Below, one piece after another: positions 1-5,773 of a DNA stretch of 5,929 nt (position 1 is the first letter of the stretch; each line of letters opens with the position of its first letter). The notes under the pieces are model-generated. The model had not been told where the DNA came from, made no database searches, and saw only the letters and a program-made list of their open reading frames with translations. Source of the stretch: an uncultured bacterium (GTDB taxonomy: Bacteria; Bacillota; Clostridia; Oscillospirales; Acutalibacteraceae); contig CAJMOH010000096.1 of NCBI GenBank assembly GCA_905215055.1, positions 1-5,929 of the forward strand, written 5' to 3'. The position numbers and the translations under genes were made by a program.

Positions 1-472
1 TTTCCGGCTTTGCCGCAGGCAAAAAGCCGGCATGCCCCGTGCGGGCACGCACCGGCGGCTTGCGCCGCGCTTGATTGAACCGATCCCTCACGTCCGCGGC
101 GCTGGATTTGCGGGGACCTTTCCGGCTTTGCCGCAGGCAAAAAGCCGGCATGCCCCGTGCGGGCACGCACCGGCGGCTTGCGCCGCGCTTGATTGAACCG
201 ATCCCTCACGTCCGCGGCGCTGGATTTGCGGGGACCTTTCCGGCTTTGCCGCAGGCAAAAAGCCGGCATGCCCCGTGCGGGCACGCACCGGCGACTTGCG
301 CCGCGCTTGATCGAACTGGTCCTTCACGTCCGCGCCGCTAGTTTTGCGGGGGCTTTTCCGGTTTTGCCGCAGGCAAAAAGCCGGCATGCCCCGTGCGGGC
401 ACGCACCGGCGGCTTGCGCCGCGCTTGTACAGGGCGATAGCGCGCGTTCGCGGCGCTGGATTTGCGGGGACA
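1..472. repeat. Four-copy 118-bp tandem repeat array with hairpin-rich core
   Basis: Four head-to-tail units start at 1, 119, 237 and 355, each 118 bp. Units 1 and 2 are identical by eye. Unit 3 differs at about 10 positions and unit 4 at about 14. Unit positions 1-73 are nearly invariant, with one change each in units 3 and 4; most change falls in positions 74-118. Each core can fold three hairpins: CCGGCTTT paired with AAAGCCGG (unit 4-11 with 23-30, with an inner GCC/GGC stem), CGTG/CACG (38-49), and GCGGC-TTGC-GCCGC (55-68). Because 118 is not a multiple of 3, each copy is read in a different frame, so the open frames that cross the array are not believable genes. This stretch holds no gene that I can support. 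It resembles REP/BIME-type intergenic repeats in style, but I cannot assign a known family. The array is cut by the window start, so the true copy number is unknown. Confidence 0.95.
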
Positions 473-510
473 AACAAGAAAAGGCTGTTGCAGCATTGCA
501 ACAGCCTTTT
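470..510 (-). terminator. Rho-independent terminator of the Nudix-rimO-pgsA operon
   Basis: A perfect inverted repeat pairs 479-492 with 497-510 (AAAAGGCTGTTGCA with TGCAACAGCCTTTT), a 14-bp stem around the tetraloop GCAT. On the minus strand the stem ends in TTTT and is followed by CTTGTTTGT. It begins 8 nt after the pgsA stop codon, as expected for the end of this operon. The stem is symmetrical and has T runs on both sides, so it could also stop transcription coming from the left. The tail runs directly into the last unit of the 118-bp array. Confidence 0.9.
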
Positions 511-518
511 GTTGGTGG

Positions 519-1076
519 TTATCCCTTTACCACGTCCCGGTTATCCTTGATGTAAATCACCCCGGACACCACCGTGAAGAAGGTGGCGATGAGGATGAGA
601 ATGTGGCCCGCGGCAGTCAGCCCCGGAAGGGCGGCGGGAAGAAAGCTCCCGATGTACTGCATCAGCAGAATGGCGATGATGGCCGCCATTTGGGAGACGG
701 TTTTCAGCTTGCCCCAGCTGTTGGCGGCAATCACCCGGCCCTGCTCCACCGCCAGCAGCCGGATGGAGGTGATGGCAAACTCCCGGATCATAATCAGCAG
801 CACGCACACCGTGGAGGCCAGGTCCAGCTTGACCAGGCAGATCAGGGCGCTCATCACCAGGATCTTGTCCGCCAGGGGGTCCATCAGCTTGCCAAAGTTG
901 GTAATCAGGTTGTCCCGCCGGGCAATTTTGCCGTCCAGGTGGTCGGTGTAGGAGGCGGCACAGAACAGCAGCAGGGCAAAGAGATACCGGTGAGGCACAA
1001 AATCCGCCAGCAGGAAGAACACGAAAAAGGGTACCATCACAATCCGCAGGATGGTCAGCTTGTTGGGTAGATTCAT
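519..1076 (-). CDS. pgsA: CDP-diacylglycerol--glycerol-3-phosphate 3-phosphatidyltransferase (phosphatidylglycerophosphate synthase)
   Basis: This 185-residue membrane enzyme makes phosphatidylglycerophosphate from CDP-diacylglycerol and glycerol-3-phosphate, the committed step to phosphatidylglycerol and cardiolipin. The full CDP-alcohol phosphatidyltransferase signature is present: D45-x2-D48-G49-x2-A52-R53-x8-G62-x3-D66-x3-D70, whose aspartates bind metal and take part in catalysis. The N-terminus (MNLPNKLTILRI) and the IREF segment near residue 97 are typical of PgsA. Hydrophobic stretches near 8-25, 29-44, 72-96, 128-150 and 155-175 fit the multi-span fold, and the length is normal. The ATG is preceded by GGAGG at 7 nt. 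Only 17 nt separate it from the rimO stop, so it should be co-transcribed with rimO. The rimO-pgsA order is common in Clostridia, where cinA and recA usually follow; here a terminator follows instead. Other CDP-alcohol transferases are possible but less likely. Confidence 0.95.
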   Translation of the reverse strand: MNLPNKLTILRIVMVPFFVFFLLADFVPHRYLFALLLFCAASYTDHLDGKIARRDNLITNFGKLMDPLADKILVMSALICLVKLDLASTVCVLLIMIREFAITSIRLLAVEQGRVIAANSWGKLKTVSQMAAIIAILLMQYIGSFLPAALPGLTAAGHILILIATFFTVVSGVIYIKDNRDVVKG

Positions 1077-1093
1077 ATGCTTCCCTCCCTGTT

Positions 1094-2428
1094 TTATTCC
1101 ACCAGCTCGCCGGCCAGGTCAGCGTCCATGCACTCGTTGATTTTCACCTTGACAAAGCTGCCCAGCCGGGGCCGCTTTCCCTCTGTGACGAAAAACACCT
1201 TGCCGTCAATGTCCGGGGCGTCCCGATAGCTGCGGCCAAACCAGCATTCGGCGTAGCGGTCAAAGCCCTCTACCAGCACCTCCAGGGTCTGGCCCAGCAG
1301 CTCCTCCCCCTGCTCCTCCATAATCCGCATTTGACCATCCATCAGGATCTCCGCCCGGCGCTGCTTTACCTCGTCCTCAATCTGATCGGGCAGCAGGGCG
1401 GCGGGAGTGTCCTCCTCCTGAGAGTAGGCAAAGCAGCCCATGCGCTCAAAGCGAACGTCCCGGGCAAACTCCGCAAGTTCGGTAAAGTCCTCCTCGGTCT
1501 CCCCGGGGAAGCCGGTGATAAAGGTGGTGCGCAGCACCACCCCCGGCACCTTCTCCCGGATGCGCCTCATCAGGGCGGTCAGGCTCTGCCGGTCCCCCCG
1601 GCGGTTCATGGCCTTTAAAATCTTGCCGGAGGCGTGCTGGAGAGGCAGGTCGATATAGGGGACAATTTTCTCCTCTCGGGCCATCACCTCCAGCAGCTCG
1701 TCGGTGATCGAGTCGGGATAGCAGTACAGCACCCGCAGCCAGCGCAGGCCCTCAATGCGGCACAGGCGCTCCATCAGCTTGGCCAAAGAGTATTCCCCGT
1801 ACAGGTCAATGCCATAGCGGGAGGTGTCCTGAGCGATAAGGATCAGCTCCTTGGCGCCGTTTGCCGCCAAGGCCCGGCACTCCTCCTCAATGCTCTCCAT
1901 GGTCCGGCTGCGGTAGCCTCCCCGGATGAGAGGGATGGCGCAGTAGGAGCACCGGTTGTCGCAGCCCTCGGCAATCTTTACATAGGCGAAATAGCTGGGG
2001 GTGGTCAGCACCCGCTGGCCGCACAGGGGCATTTTTCCCTTGTCCGGGAAGGACTCTACATACTGGTCCTCGTCCATCATCCGGGTGAGCAGCTGGGCAA
2101 TGTCCCCGTTGGCGCCAATGCCAATGACCGCGTCCACCTCGGGCAGCTCCTTGTGCATCTCGGTCTGATACCGCTGGGACAGGCAGCCGGTGACCACCAG
2201 CTTTTTGATTTTTCCCTCTTTCTTCAGCTGGGCCAGCTCCAGGATCTCCTCAATGGACTCCCGCTTGGCGCTTTCGATAAAGCCGCAGGTGTTGACAATG
2301 GCGATGTCCGCCATGGCGGCGTCGTCCACCGGGACAAAGCCCCCGTCCCGCAGGGAGGCCATCAGCACCTCGCCGTCCACCTGGTTTTTGGCGCAGCCCA
2401 GGCTGACCATTCCAACCTTGTATGCCAT
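1094..2428 (-). CDS. rimO: Ribosomal protein S12 (aspartate) methylthiotransferase RimO
   Basis: RimO is a radical-SAM enzyme with two [4Fe-4S] clusters that adds a methylthio group to a conserved aspartate of ribosomal protein S12. The 444-residue product has the normal length and domain order. The N-terminal MTTase (UPF0004) domain, about 4-125, has cluster cysteines C12 (SLGCAKN), C48 (NTCGF) and C82 (TGCLSQRY). The radical-SAM domain follows, with the C156-x3-C160-x2-C163 motif (EGCDNRCSYC). A C-terminal TRAM domain spans about 375-440. The SLGCAKN motif, the YCAIPLIRG stretch and the overall match favour RimO over the tRNA enzymes MiaB and MtaB. All six cluster cysteines are intact. The ATG at 2428 has AAGGAG 9 nt upstream. 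The gene lies 36 nt after the Nudix gene and 17 nt before pgsA, in one operon. NQVDGE follows the first cysteine motif, where many RimO proteins have NLVDSE; this is a mild variation. Confidence 0.96.
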   Translation of the reverse strand: MAYKVGMVSLGCAKNQVDGEVLMASLRDGGFVPVDDAAMADIAIVNTCGFIESAKRESIEEILELAQLKKEGKIKKLVVTGCLSQRYQTEMHKELPEVDAVIGIGANGDIAQLLTRMMDEDQYVESFPDKGKMPLCGQRVLTTPSYFAYVKIAEGCDNRCSYCAIPLIRGGYRSRTMESIEEECRALAANGAKELILIAQDTSRYGIDLYGEYSLAKLMERLCRIEGLRWLRVLYCYPDSITDELLEVMAREEKIVPYIDLPLQHASGKILKAMNRRGDRQSLTALMRRIREKVPGVVLRTTFITGFPGETEEDFTELAEFARDVRFERMGCFAYSQEEDTPAALLPDQIEDEVKQRRAEILMDGQMRIMEEQGEELLGQTLEVLVEGFDRYAECWFGRSYRDAPDIDGKVFFVTEGKRPRLGSFVKVKINECMDADLAGELVE

Positions 2429-2464
2429 TTGTATTCTCTCCTTATACTGTGAGTGATGTGACTG

Positions 2465-2995
2465 TTAAAATTCCCGCCGGCCCCGCACATACAGGGCAAT
2501 GCGGCGGTACAGCTCTTGCTTGTATGGTTCCCGCTGGGCGGGGCAGAGGGTGCCCTCCATTCCGGCTGCTTGCTCCCATTCCGCCAGAGGCATCCACCGG
2601 GCGGCGTCGGTCTCCCCGGCCTGGAGGCGGATGTCCTCCGGTTCCCCCTCCCAGGTGAGGGCATAAATGTCAAAGTGGGTGCCCTCCCGGCAGTCCTCCT
2701 GAAGCAGAAGGGTCAGCTCCTCCGGGCGGGGGGCAAGGCCTGTTTCCTCCTCCAGCTCCCGCAGGATGGCCTGGCGGGAGGTCTCCCCGGCCTGCACCGC
2801 GCCGCCGGTGTTTTCCCACCAGCCGGGACAGACCGCCTTCTCCGGGGAGCGCCGGGTGAGCAGCACCTCGCCCCGGCTGTTTACGATCACCACGATCACC
2901 GCCAGATGGTATTCCCCCGGGGCAAGAGGCAGACCCCGCTGGTGGGTGCGGCCCAGAGGGGCGCGGTGCTCGTCGTATAAGTCCCAAAGTTCCAT
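2465..2995 (-). CDS. Nudix hydrolase, isopentenyl-diphosphate-isomerase-like subgroup
   Basis: A 176-residue soluble protein of the Nudix superfamily, which cleaves nucleoside diphosphates linked to another group, usually with Mg2+. A complete Nudix box (G-x5-E-x7-R-E-U-x-E-E-x-G-U) lies at residues 65-87: G65, E71, R79-E80-L81, E83-E84, G86-L87. The N-terminus (WDLYDEHR then PLGRTH, GEYHLAV) and the PGWWENTGGAV segment resemble the subgroup annotated as IPP-isomerase-like or YfcD-like. True isomerase activity and the actual substrate cannot be read from the sequence. The ATG at 2995 is preceded by AAGGA at about 8 nt. It is the first gene of the operon with rimO and pgsA, with a 36-nt gap to rimO. 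No functional link to rimO or pgsA is evident. Confidence 0.9.
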   Translation of the reverse strand: MELWDLYDEHRAPLGRTHQRGLPLAPGEYHLAVIVVIVNSRGEVLLTRRSPEKAVCPGWWENTGGAVQAGETSRQAILRELEEETGLAPRPEELTLLLQEDCREGTHFDIYALTWEGEPEDIRLQAGETDAARWMPLAEWEQAAGMEGTLCPAQREPYKQELYRRIALYVRGRREF

Positions 2996-3066
2996 AACCG
3001 ATTTCCTTCCAAAGAAATACCGCGAAGCGGCGGAAAAGCGTTTTCGTTTGCCCTTCGTTACACATC

Positions 3067-3095
3067 ATTAAACCATAAAACGCAGAAAACCGCAA
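3067..3095 (-). promoter_or_regulatory. Possible promoter of the Nudix-rimO-pgsA operon
   Basis: On the minus strand, TTGCGG (3090-3095) lies 17 nt upstream of TTTAAT (3067-3072). TTTAAT differs from the sigma-A -10 consensus at one base and is preceded by TGG, which gives an extended -10 (TGn). The -35 match is weak, only TTG, and lies inside the terminator stem of the upstream operon. The site would give a leader of roughly 65 nt before the Nudix ATG. It sits in an AT-richer stretch of the 181-bp intergenic region, the only sizeable gap between genes on this strand. Confidence 0.35.
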
Positions 3096-3112
3096 GCCTT
3101 CCGCCTGCGGTT
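3077..3112 (-). terminator. Hairpin terminator after the DUF3842 gene
   Basis: On the minus strand AACCGCAGGC (3112-3103) pairs with GCTTGCGGTT (3097-3088) to form a 10-bp stem with one G-U pair and loop GGAAG. The broken T-rich tail TTTTCTGCGTTTT follows (down to 3077). It stands 64 nt past the DUF3842 stop codon and separates the two operons. On the plus strand CTCCTTTTT follows the stem, so it may work weakly in both directions. Confidence 0.8.
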
Positions 3113-3176
3113 CTCCTTTTTCATATAGATTAGACGGCCCGGCAGCCAAAATGTTACAGCTCCTGGGAAGATTTTT

Positions 3177-3599
3177 TCAGTCCTCCGCCAGACGGGCCTT
3201 GGCAGCCTCCACCGCCAGCCGGACGTAATCTCCCAGGGACTGCTCCAGCACCCCCACCACCGTTACCGAGCAGCGGTTGACGGGGATCAGGATTTTCTGG
3301 GCCGGGCTTTCGCTGACCGCCGCGGCCATGGCCGGGGTGATCTCCCCCCACAGGGCGTTGGCGGTGAGAATGCCCATTGGCCCGCAGATCACGTCGGCGT
3401 CCCGGGCGTTGACCACCACGGGGTTTTCCCCGGTGGCGGCGGCGTCGGCCCCGGCCTTCAGCATGGCGGCGGTGGCGGCGGAGTTGGCCCCCACCGCGAT
3501 GATCTGAACCCCAAGCCCCGCGGCCTTGCACTGGCTCACCAGGGCAGCGCCCATGCGCCCTCCCTGGCCGTCGATGACTAAGAGCTTTTTCTGTTTCAT
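3177..3599 (-). CDS. DUF3842 family protein
   Basis: A 140-residue soluble protein that I recognise as DUF3842, a small family of unknown function found mainly in Clostridia and relatives. Visible family-like blocks are VIDGQGGRMG (8-17), a glycine-rich turn after a beta strand that suggests a Rossmann-like nucleotide-binding start; GANSAATAAMLKAGAD (38-53); TGENPVVVN (56-64); CGPMGI (72-77); GEITPAMA (85-92); and ILIPVNRC (103-110). The repeated strand-glycine-helix pattern supports an alpha/beta fold, but a bound cofactor is only inference. There is no signal peptide or membrane span. The ATG is preceded by AAAGGAG with 6-nt spacing. It follows the sigma-like/GerMN gene by 34 nt, so it is probably the last gene of that operon, and a terminator lies downstream. 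Its length is normal for the family. Confidence 0.88.
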   Translation of the reverse strand: MKQKKLLVIDGQGGRMGAALVSQCKAAGLGVQIIAVGANSAATAAMLKAGADAAATGENPVVVNARDADVICGPMGILTANALWGEITPAMAAAVSESPAQKILIPVNRCSVTVVGVLEQSLGDYVRLAVEAAKARLAED

Positions 3600-3633
3600 A
3601 GCAGGCTCCTTTCCATATAAAGGCGGCGGCTTC

Positions 3634-4863
3634 TCACTCCCGGTAATCCGTCTCGGCGGTGCGGGTGATGGTCAGCTGGCCGTCCAGGAAATCCTGGGCG
3701 GTTTTTCCGTTTACCGTCAGCTCTTCTCCCTGGCAGCGGAAGGACAGCCGGTCCAGGCCCTGGGTGTAGGCGGCGAAAGTGGCGGCCATGGCCTGGAGCG
3801 TCCGCTCCCCCTTCTCCCCGGACAGGGAGGCCGCCTCCTGGGAAAATTCCAGAGTCAGGGAAAGGGTGTCCCCCAGGGTGTATGTAACGGTGCTGCCATC
3901 GCTGGATTCGGTGCCGCCGCTGTCCAAATTGGCGGAGAGCAGGGTGGTTCCCTGGGGCGCGCCGCCCAGGTACACCATCTGCCGGAGAATGTCCTCCGGG
4001 CTGTAAGGGGTGTTGTGGACGATGTACTCCGCAAAGCCCCCCTCCTCCGGCACGAACACAGACACGTCCCCGGTCTCAATGGGCGGGGACACGGCGGAGT
4101 CCCCGTCGTAGCCCTCTTGGGTGATAACGCCCTCAATGGGCTGGGTGGGGGTGTAGGGCGCGCCGAACCAGCCGTACTCCACCCCCAGAAAGGCCGCCGC
4201 GCAGACGGCCACCACTCCCAGGGCCAGGTAGGGCATGGCGGCGTCCATGGTCCGGCGGACCCGGCGGTAACGCTGGCGGGCGGCAAAGCCCGCCTGTCCC
4301 CGCTGGGAGAGAAATTCCTCCCACACGGGGAGAAGGGCGTCCTGGCCGGGGGACAGGGCCTCCAGGTTTGCCTTGGCCTGGGCCGGGGTGATGCCGGCCT
4401 TTTTCAAGGCGGCTTCATAAAGCCGCTGGCACCGGGCGGGAGAGGTACCCATCAGCCGGGCGGTTTCCTCCCAGGAGAAGCCGAGTCCCTCCCGGCAGAG
4501 CAGGGCCGTCCGCAGGGGGAGCCGCAGCTTCATGATCTCCCGCAGGGGATCTGTCAGGGAAAAGGGCAGGGAGAGCCTGGGGCCTTCCGCCAGAGGAGAG
4601 TCCTTTTTCTTTTTCAGGCGCTTGGGGCGGCGCAGGGAGGCGTCCAGGCAGTTTAAGTAGCCCACCCGCAGAAAGCCCTCTCTTCCCGAGCAGGCCAGCC
4701 TCCAGGGCTTAGGGCCGGAGGCCGTTTCGCACAGGGAGGACACCATCAGGCTCCAGGCATAGGCGGGCCGGCCTCCCTGCAAAAAGCACAGGGCAAACAG
4801 GCCGGCCCCATAGTGGTCGTACAGGTCTTTCAGCCGGTCAAGGTCCGGTGTGAAGGCAGCCAA
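3634..4863 (-). CDS. Sigma-70-like N-terminal region fused through one membrane span to a GerMN-like domain
   Basis: A 409-residue protein of unknown function with a composite layout. Residues about 9-48 (LKDLYDHYGAGLFALCF) resemble region 2 of ECF sigma factors, but the acidic core-polymerase-binding stretch expected next is replaced by YAWSLMVSSLCE. A basic KRLKKKK patch follows at 81-87. Residues about 103-155 resemble sigma region 4, with a helix-turn-helix-like LGFSWEETARLMGTSPARCQRLYEAA at 127-152. One hydrophobic span lies at about 211-229, with basic residues before it (199-204), predicting the N-terminus inside and the C-terminus outside. Residues about 288-400 resemble a GerMN domain: PQGTTLLSANLD, a beta-rich LSLTLEFS, a TLQAMAATFAAY helix, and RLSFRCQGEEL. 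Start is TTG at 4863, with AAAAGGAG 9 nt upstream overlapping the end of the YihY-family gene; no in-frame ATG fits better. It may be a degenerate, membrane-tethered regulator. The domain assignments are by eye. Confidence 0.75.
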   Translation of the reverse strand: MAAFTPDLDRLKDLYDHYGAGLFALCFLQGGRPAYAWSLMVSSLCETASGPKPWRLACSGREGFLRVGYLNCLDASLRRPKRLKKKKDSPLAEGPRLSLPFSLTDPLREIMKLRLPLRTALLCREGLGFSWEETARLMGTSPARCQRLYEAALKKAGITPAQAKANLEALSPGQDALLPVWEEFLSQRGQAGFAARQRYRRVRRTMDAAMPYLALGVVAVCAAAFLGVEYGWFGAPYTPTQPIEGVITQEGYDGDSAVSPPIETGDVSVFVPEEGGFAEYIVHNTPYSPEDILRQMVYLGGAPQGTTLLSANLDSGGTESSDGSTVTYTLGDTLSLTLEFSQEAASLSGEKGERTLQAMAATFAAYTQGLDRLSFRCQGEELTVNGKTAQDFLDGQLTITRTAETDYRE

Positions 4864-4869
4864 GGGGCT

Positions 4870-5760
4870 TCACTCCTTTTCCGAGTTTTTTTCAGGGCTG
4901 TGCCGGAGCTTTCGGATCCGGCGCTTTTTCCATGTTTTCTTCAGGTCTTTCAAATCCGTGCCAATGCCGCTGGTCTCCAGCCACATGCTCACCTCGGCTC
5001 CCAGGAACATGATGTACATGCAGAAGAACAGCCAGAACATCAAAATAACCAGGGTGGCCAGACTGCCGTAAATGGAGAAGTTGGAGAAGTTTTCCACAAA
5101 GACCGAGAAGAAGGTGGAAAACAGCACCCAGCCCGCTGCGGTAAAGGCCGCTCCCGCCAGGTTGTGCAGGAACTTTGTCCGGCGGCGCGGCACCCCGCTG
5201 TACAGCAGGGTGAAAAAGAGAAGCAGCAGAACAAACCCCGTCAGGGCCTTGAAGTGAATGAGAATGGTGGCCAGCAGGGGAGAGTGGTCCAGCAGGAACC
5301 GGTAAATGGTGGTTCCGAACACCAGCAGGGCGGCGGCCACAATCAGCACGGCGGCAAAGAGAATCACATACACCACCGCCACAATCCGCAGGCGGACGTA
5401 GCCCCGGGTTTCCGGCACCTGATAGATCTGGTCCAGCCCCTTGATGACGGCCAGCATCCCCATGGAGGAGGACCACACCGCGGCGATCAGGGTGACGGGC
5501 AGCATCCCCGTGGATTGAATGGGGGTGGGCAGCAGGGCTTCCAGGTAGGAGGCCACGCTGTCTGGAAAGGCTTGCAGCGCCGCTTCAATCAGGGTGGGGC
5601 CGTCGGAAAAGTGGATTCTCTGCATCAGCGTCAGCAAAAAGGCCACAAAGGGCAGAAAGGAAATCAGCAGAAAAAAGGCGCCGTGGGCCGCTGTGGAGTC
5701 CAGCCGGTCCCGGGCGATTCGCTGGGCGAACCAGTCCCAGTGCTTTTTGAGAAGCTTCAT
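4870..5760 (-). CDS. YihY/virulence factor BrkB family membrane protein
   Basis: A 296-residue integral membrane protein of the YihY/BrkB family (once misnamed RNase BN), of unknown biochemical role and possibly a transporter. Hydrophobic spans lie near residues 27-46, 86-108, 125-148, 168-189, 200-222 and 232-255, fitting the family's six-helix layout. Family-like stretches are the AAVWSSSMGMLAVIKGLDQIY segment (93-113), the KFLHNLAGAAFTAAGW segment (196-211), and IYGSLATLVILMFWLFF ending in LGAEV (230-257). The C-terminal tail (about 270-296) is highly charged and probably cytoplasmic. The ATG at 5760 (MKLLKKHW) is chosen because AAGGAGG sits 6 nt upstream. A longer in-frame reading from 5916 adds 52 residues, but these only translate the two 55-bp repeats, each in a different frame. 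The downstream sigma-like/GerMN gene begins 6 nt after the stop codon. No promoter is visible between the start and the window edge. Confidence 0.92.
   Translation of the reverse strand: MKLLKKHWDWFAQRIARDRLDSTAAHGAFFLLISFLPFVAFLLTLMQRIHFSDGPTLIEAALQAFPDSVASYLEALLPTPIQSTGMLPVTLIAAVWSSSMGMLAVIKGLDQIYQVPETRGYVRLRIVAVVYVILFAAVLIVAAALLVFGTTIYRFLLDHSPLLATILIHFKALTGFVLLLLFFTLLYSGVPRRRTKFLHNLAGAAFTAAGWVLFSTFFSVFVENFSNFSIYGSLATLVILMFWLFFCMYIMFLGAEVSMWLETSGIGTDLKDLKKTWKKRRIRKLRHSPEKNSEKE
4873..4880 (-). promoter_or_regulatory. Ribosome binding site that sets a TTG start
   Basis: AAAAGGAG on the minus strand lies inside the last codons of the YihY-family gene, whose TGA stop (4870-4872) follows directly. 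The TTG at 4861-4863 is 9 nt downstream. The nearby GTG at this site is in another frame and overlaps the binding site, so TTG is the best start. The layout suggests coupled translation of the two membrane proteins. Confidence 0.75.
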
Positions 5761-5766
5761 CGAACC

Positions 5767-5773
5767 CCTCCTT
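5767..5773 (-). promoter_or_regulatory. Ribosome binding site of the YihY-family gene, mostly inside a repeat
   Basis: AAGGAGG on the minus strand, 6 nt before the ATG at 5760, is a near-ideal Shine-Dalgarno site and decides the start. AAGGAG (5768-5773) is the last part of a 55-bp repeat copy. A short inverted repeat, CCCTGC with GCAGGG (5774-5787), lies directly upstream and could affect access to the site. Confidence 0.8.

Noticed and set aside
1..472. CRISPR array
   Set aside because: Units are 118 bp and follow each other without unique spacers of regular length; the varying part is a drifting copy of the same sequence. No cas genes are present.
88..501. Open frames on both strands through the left repeat array (for example 75-341 and 193-555 plus, 88-501 minus)
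   Set aside because: The 118-bp unit shifts frame at each copy, so these products are the same repeat read in successive frames. No ribosome binding site or family resemblance supports them.
1634..2452. Long plus-strand open frames opposite rimO, the sigma-like gene (3526-4656) and pgsA (462-1070)
   Set aside because: They are antisense to clear genes in GC-rich DNA, where long chance frames are common, and their sequences look like no known family.
2996..3066. Riboswitch or attenuator in the Nudix leader
   Set aside because: Only tiny inverted repeats (CCGC-TTC-GCGG and GAAAA-CGC-TTTTC) are visible, with no recognisable riboswitch core.
2670..3149. Minus-strand frame overlapping the Nudix gene start (MAAGPSNLYEKGE...)
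   Set aside because: It starts inside the terminator region and overlaps the well-supported Nudix gene in another frame, with proline- and glycine-rich shadow sequence.
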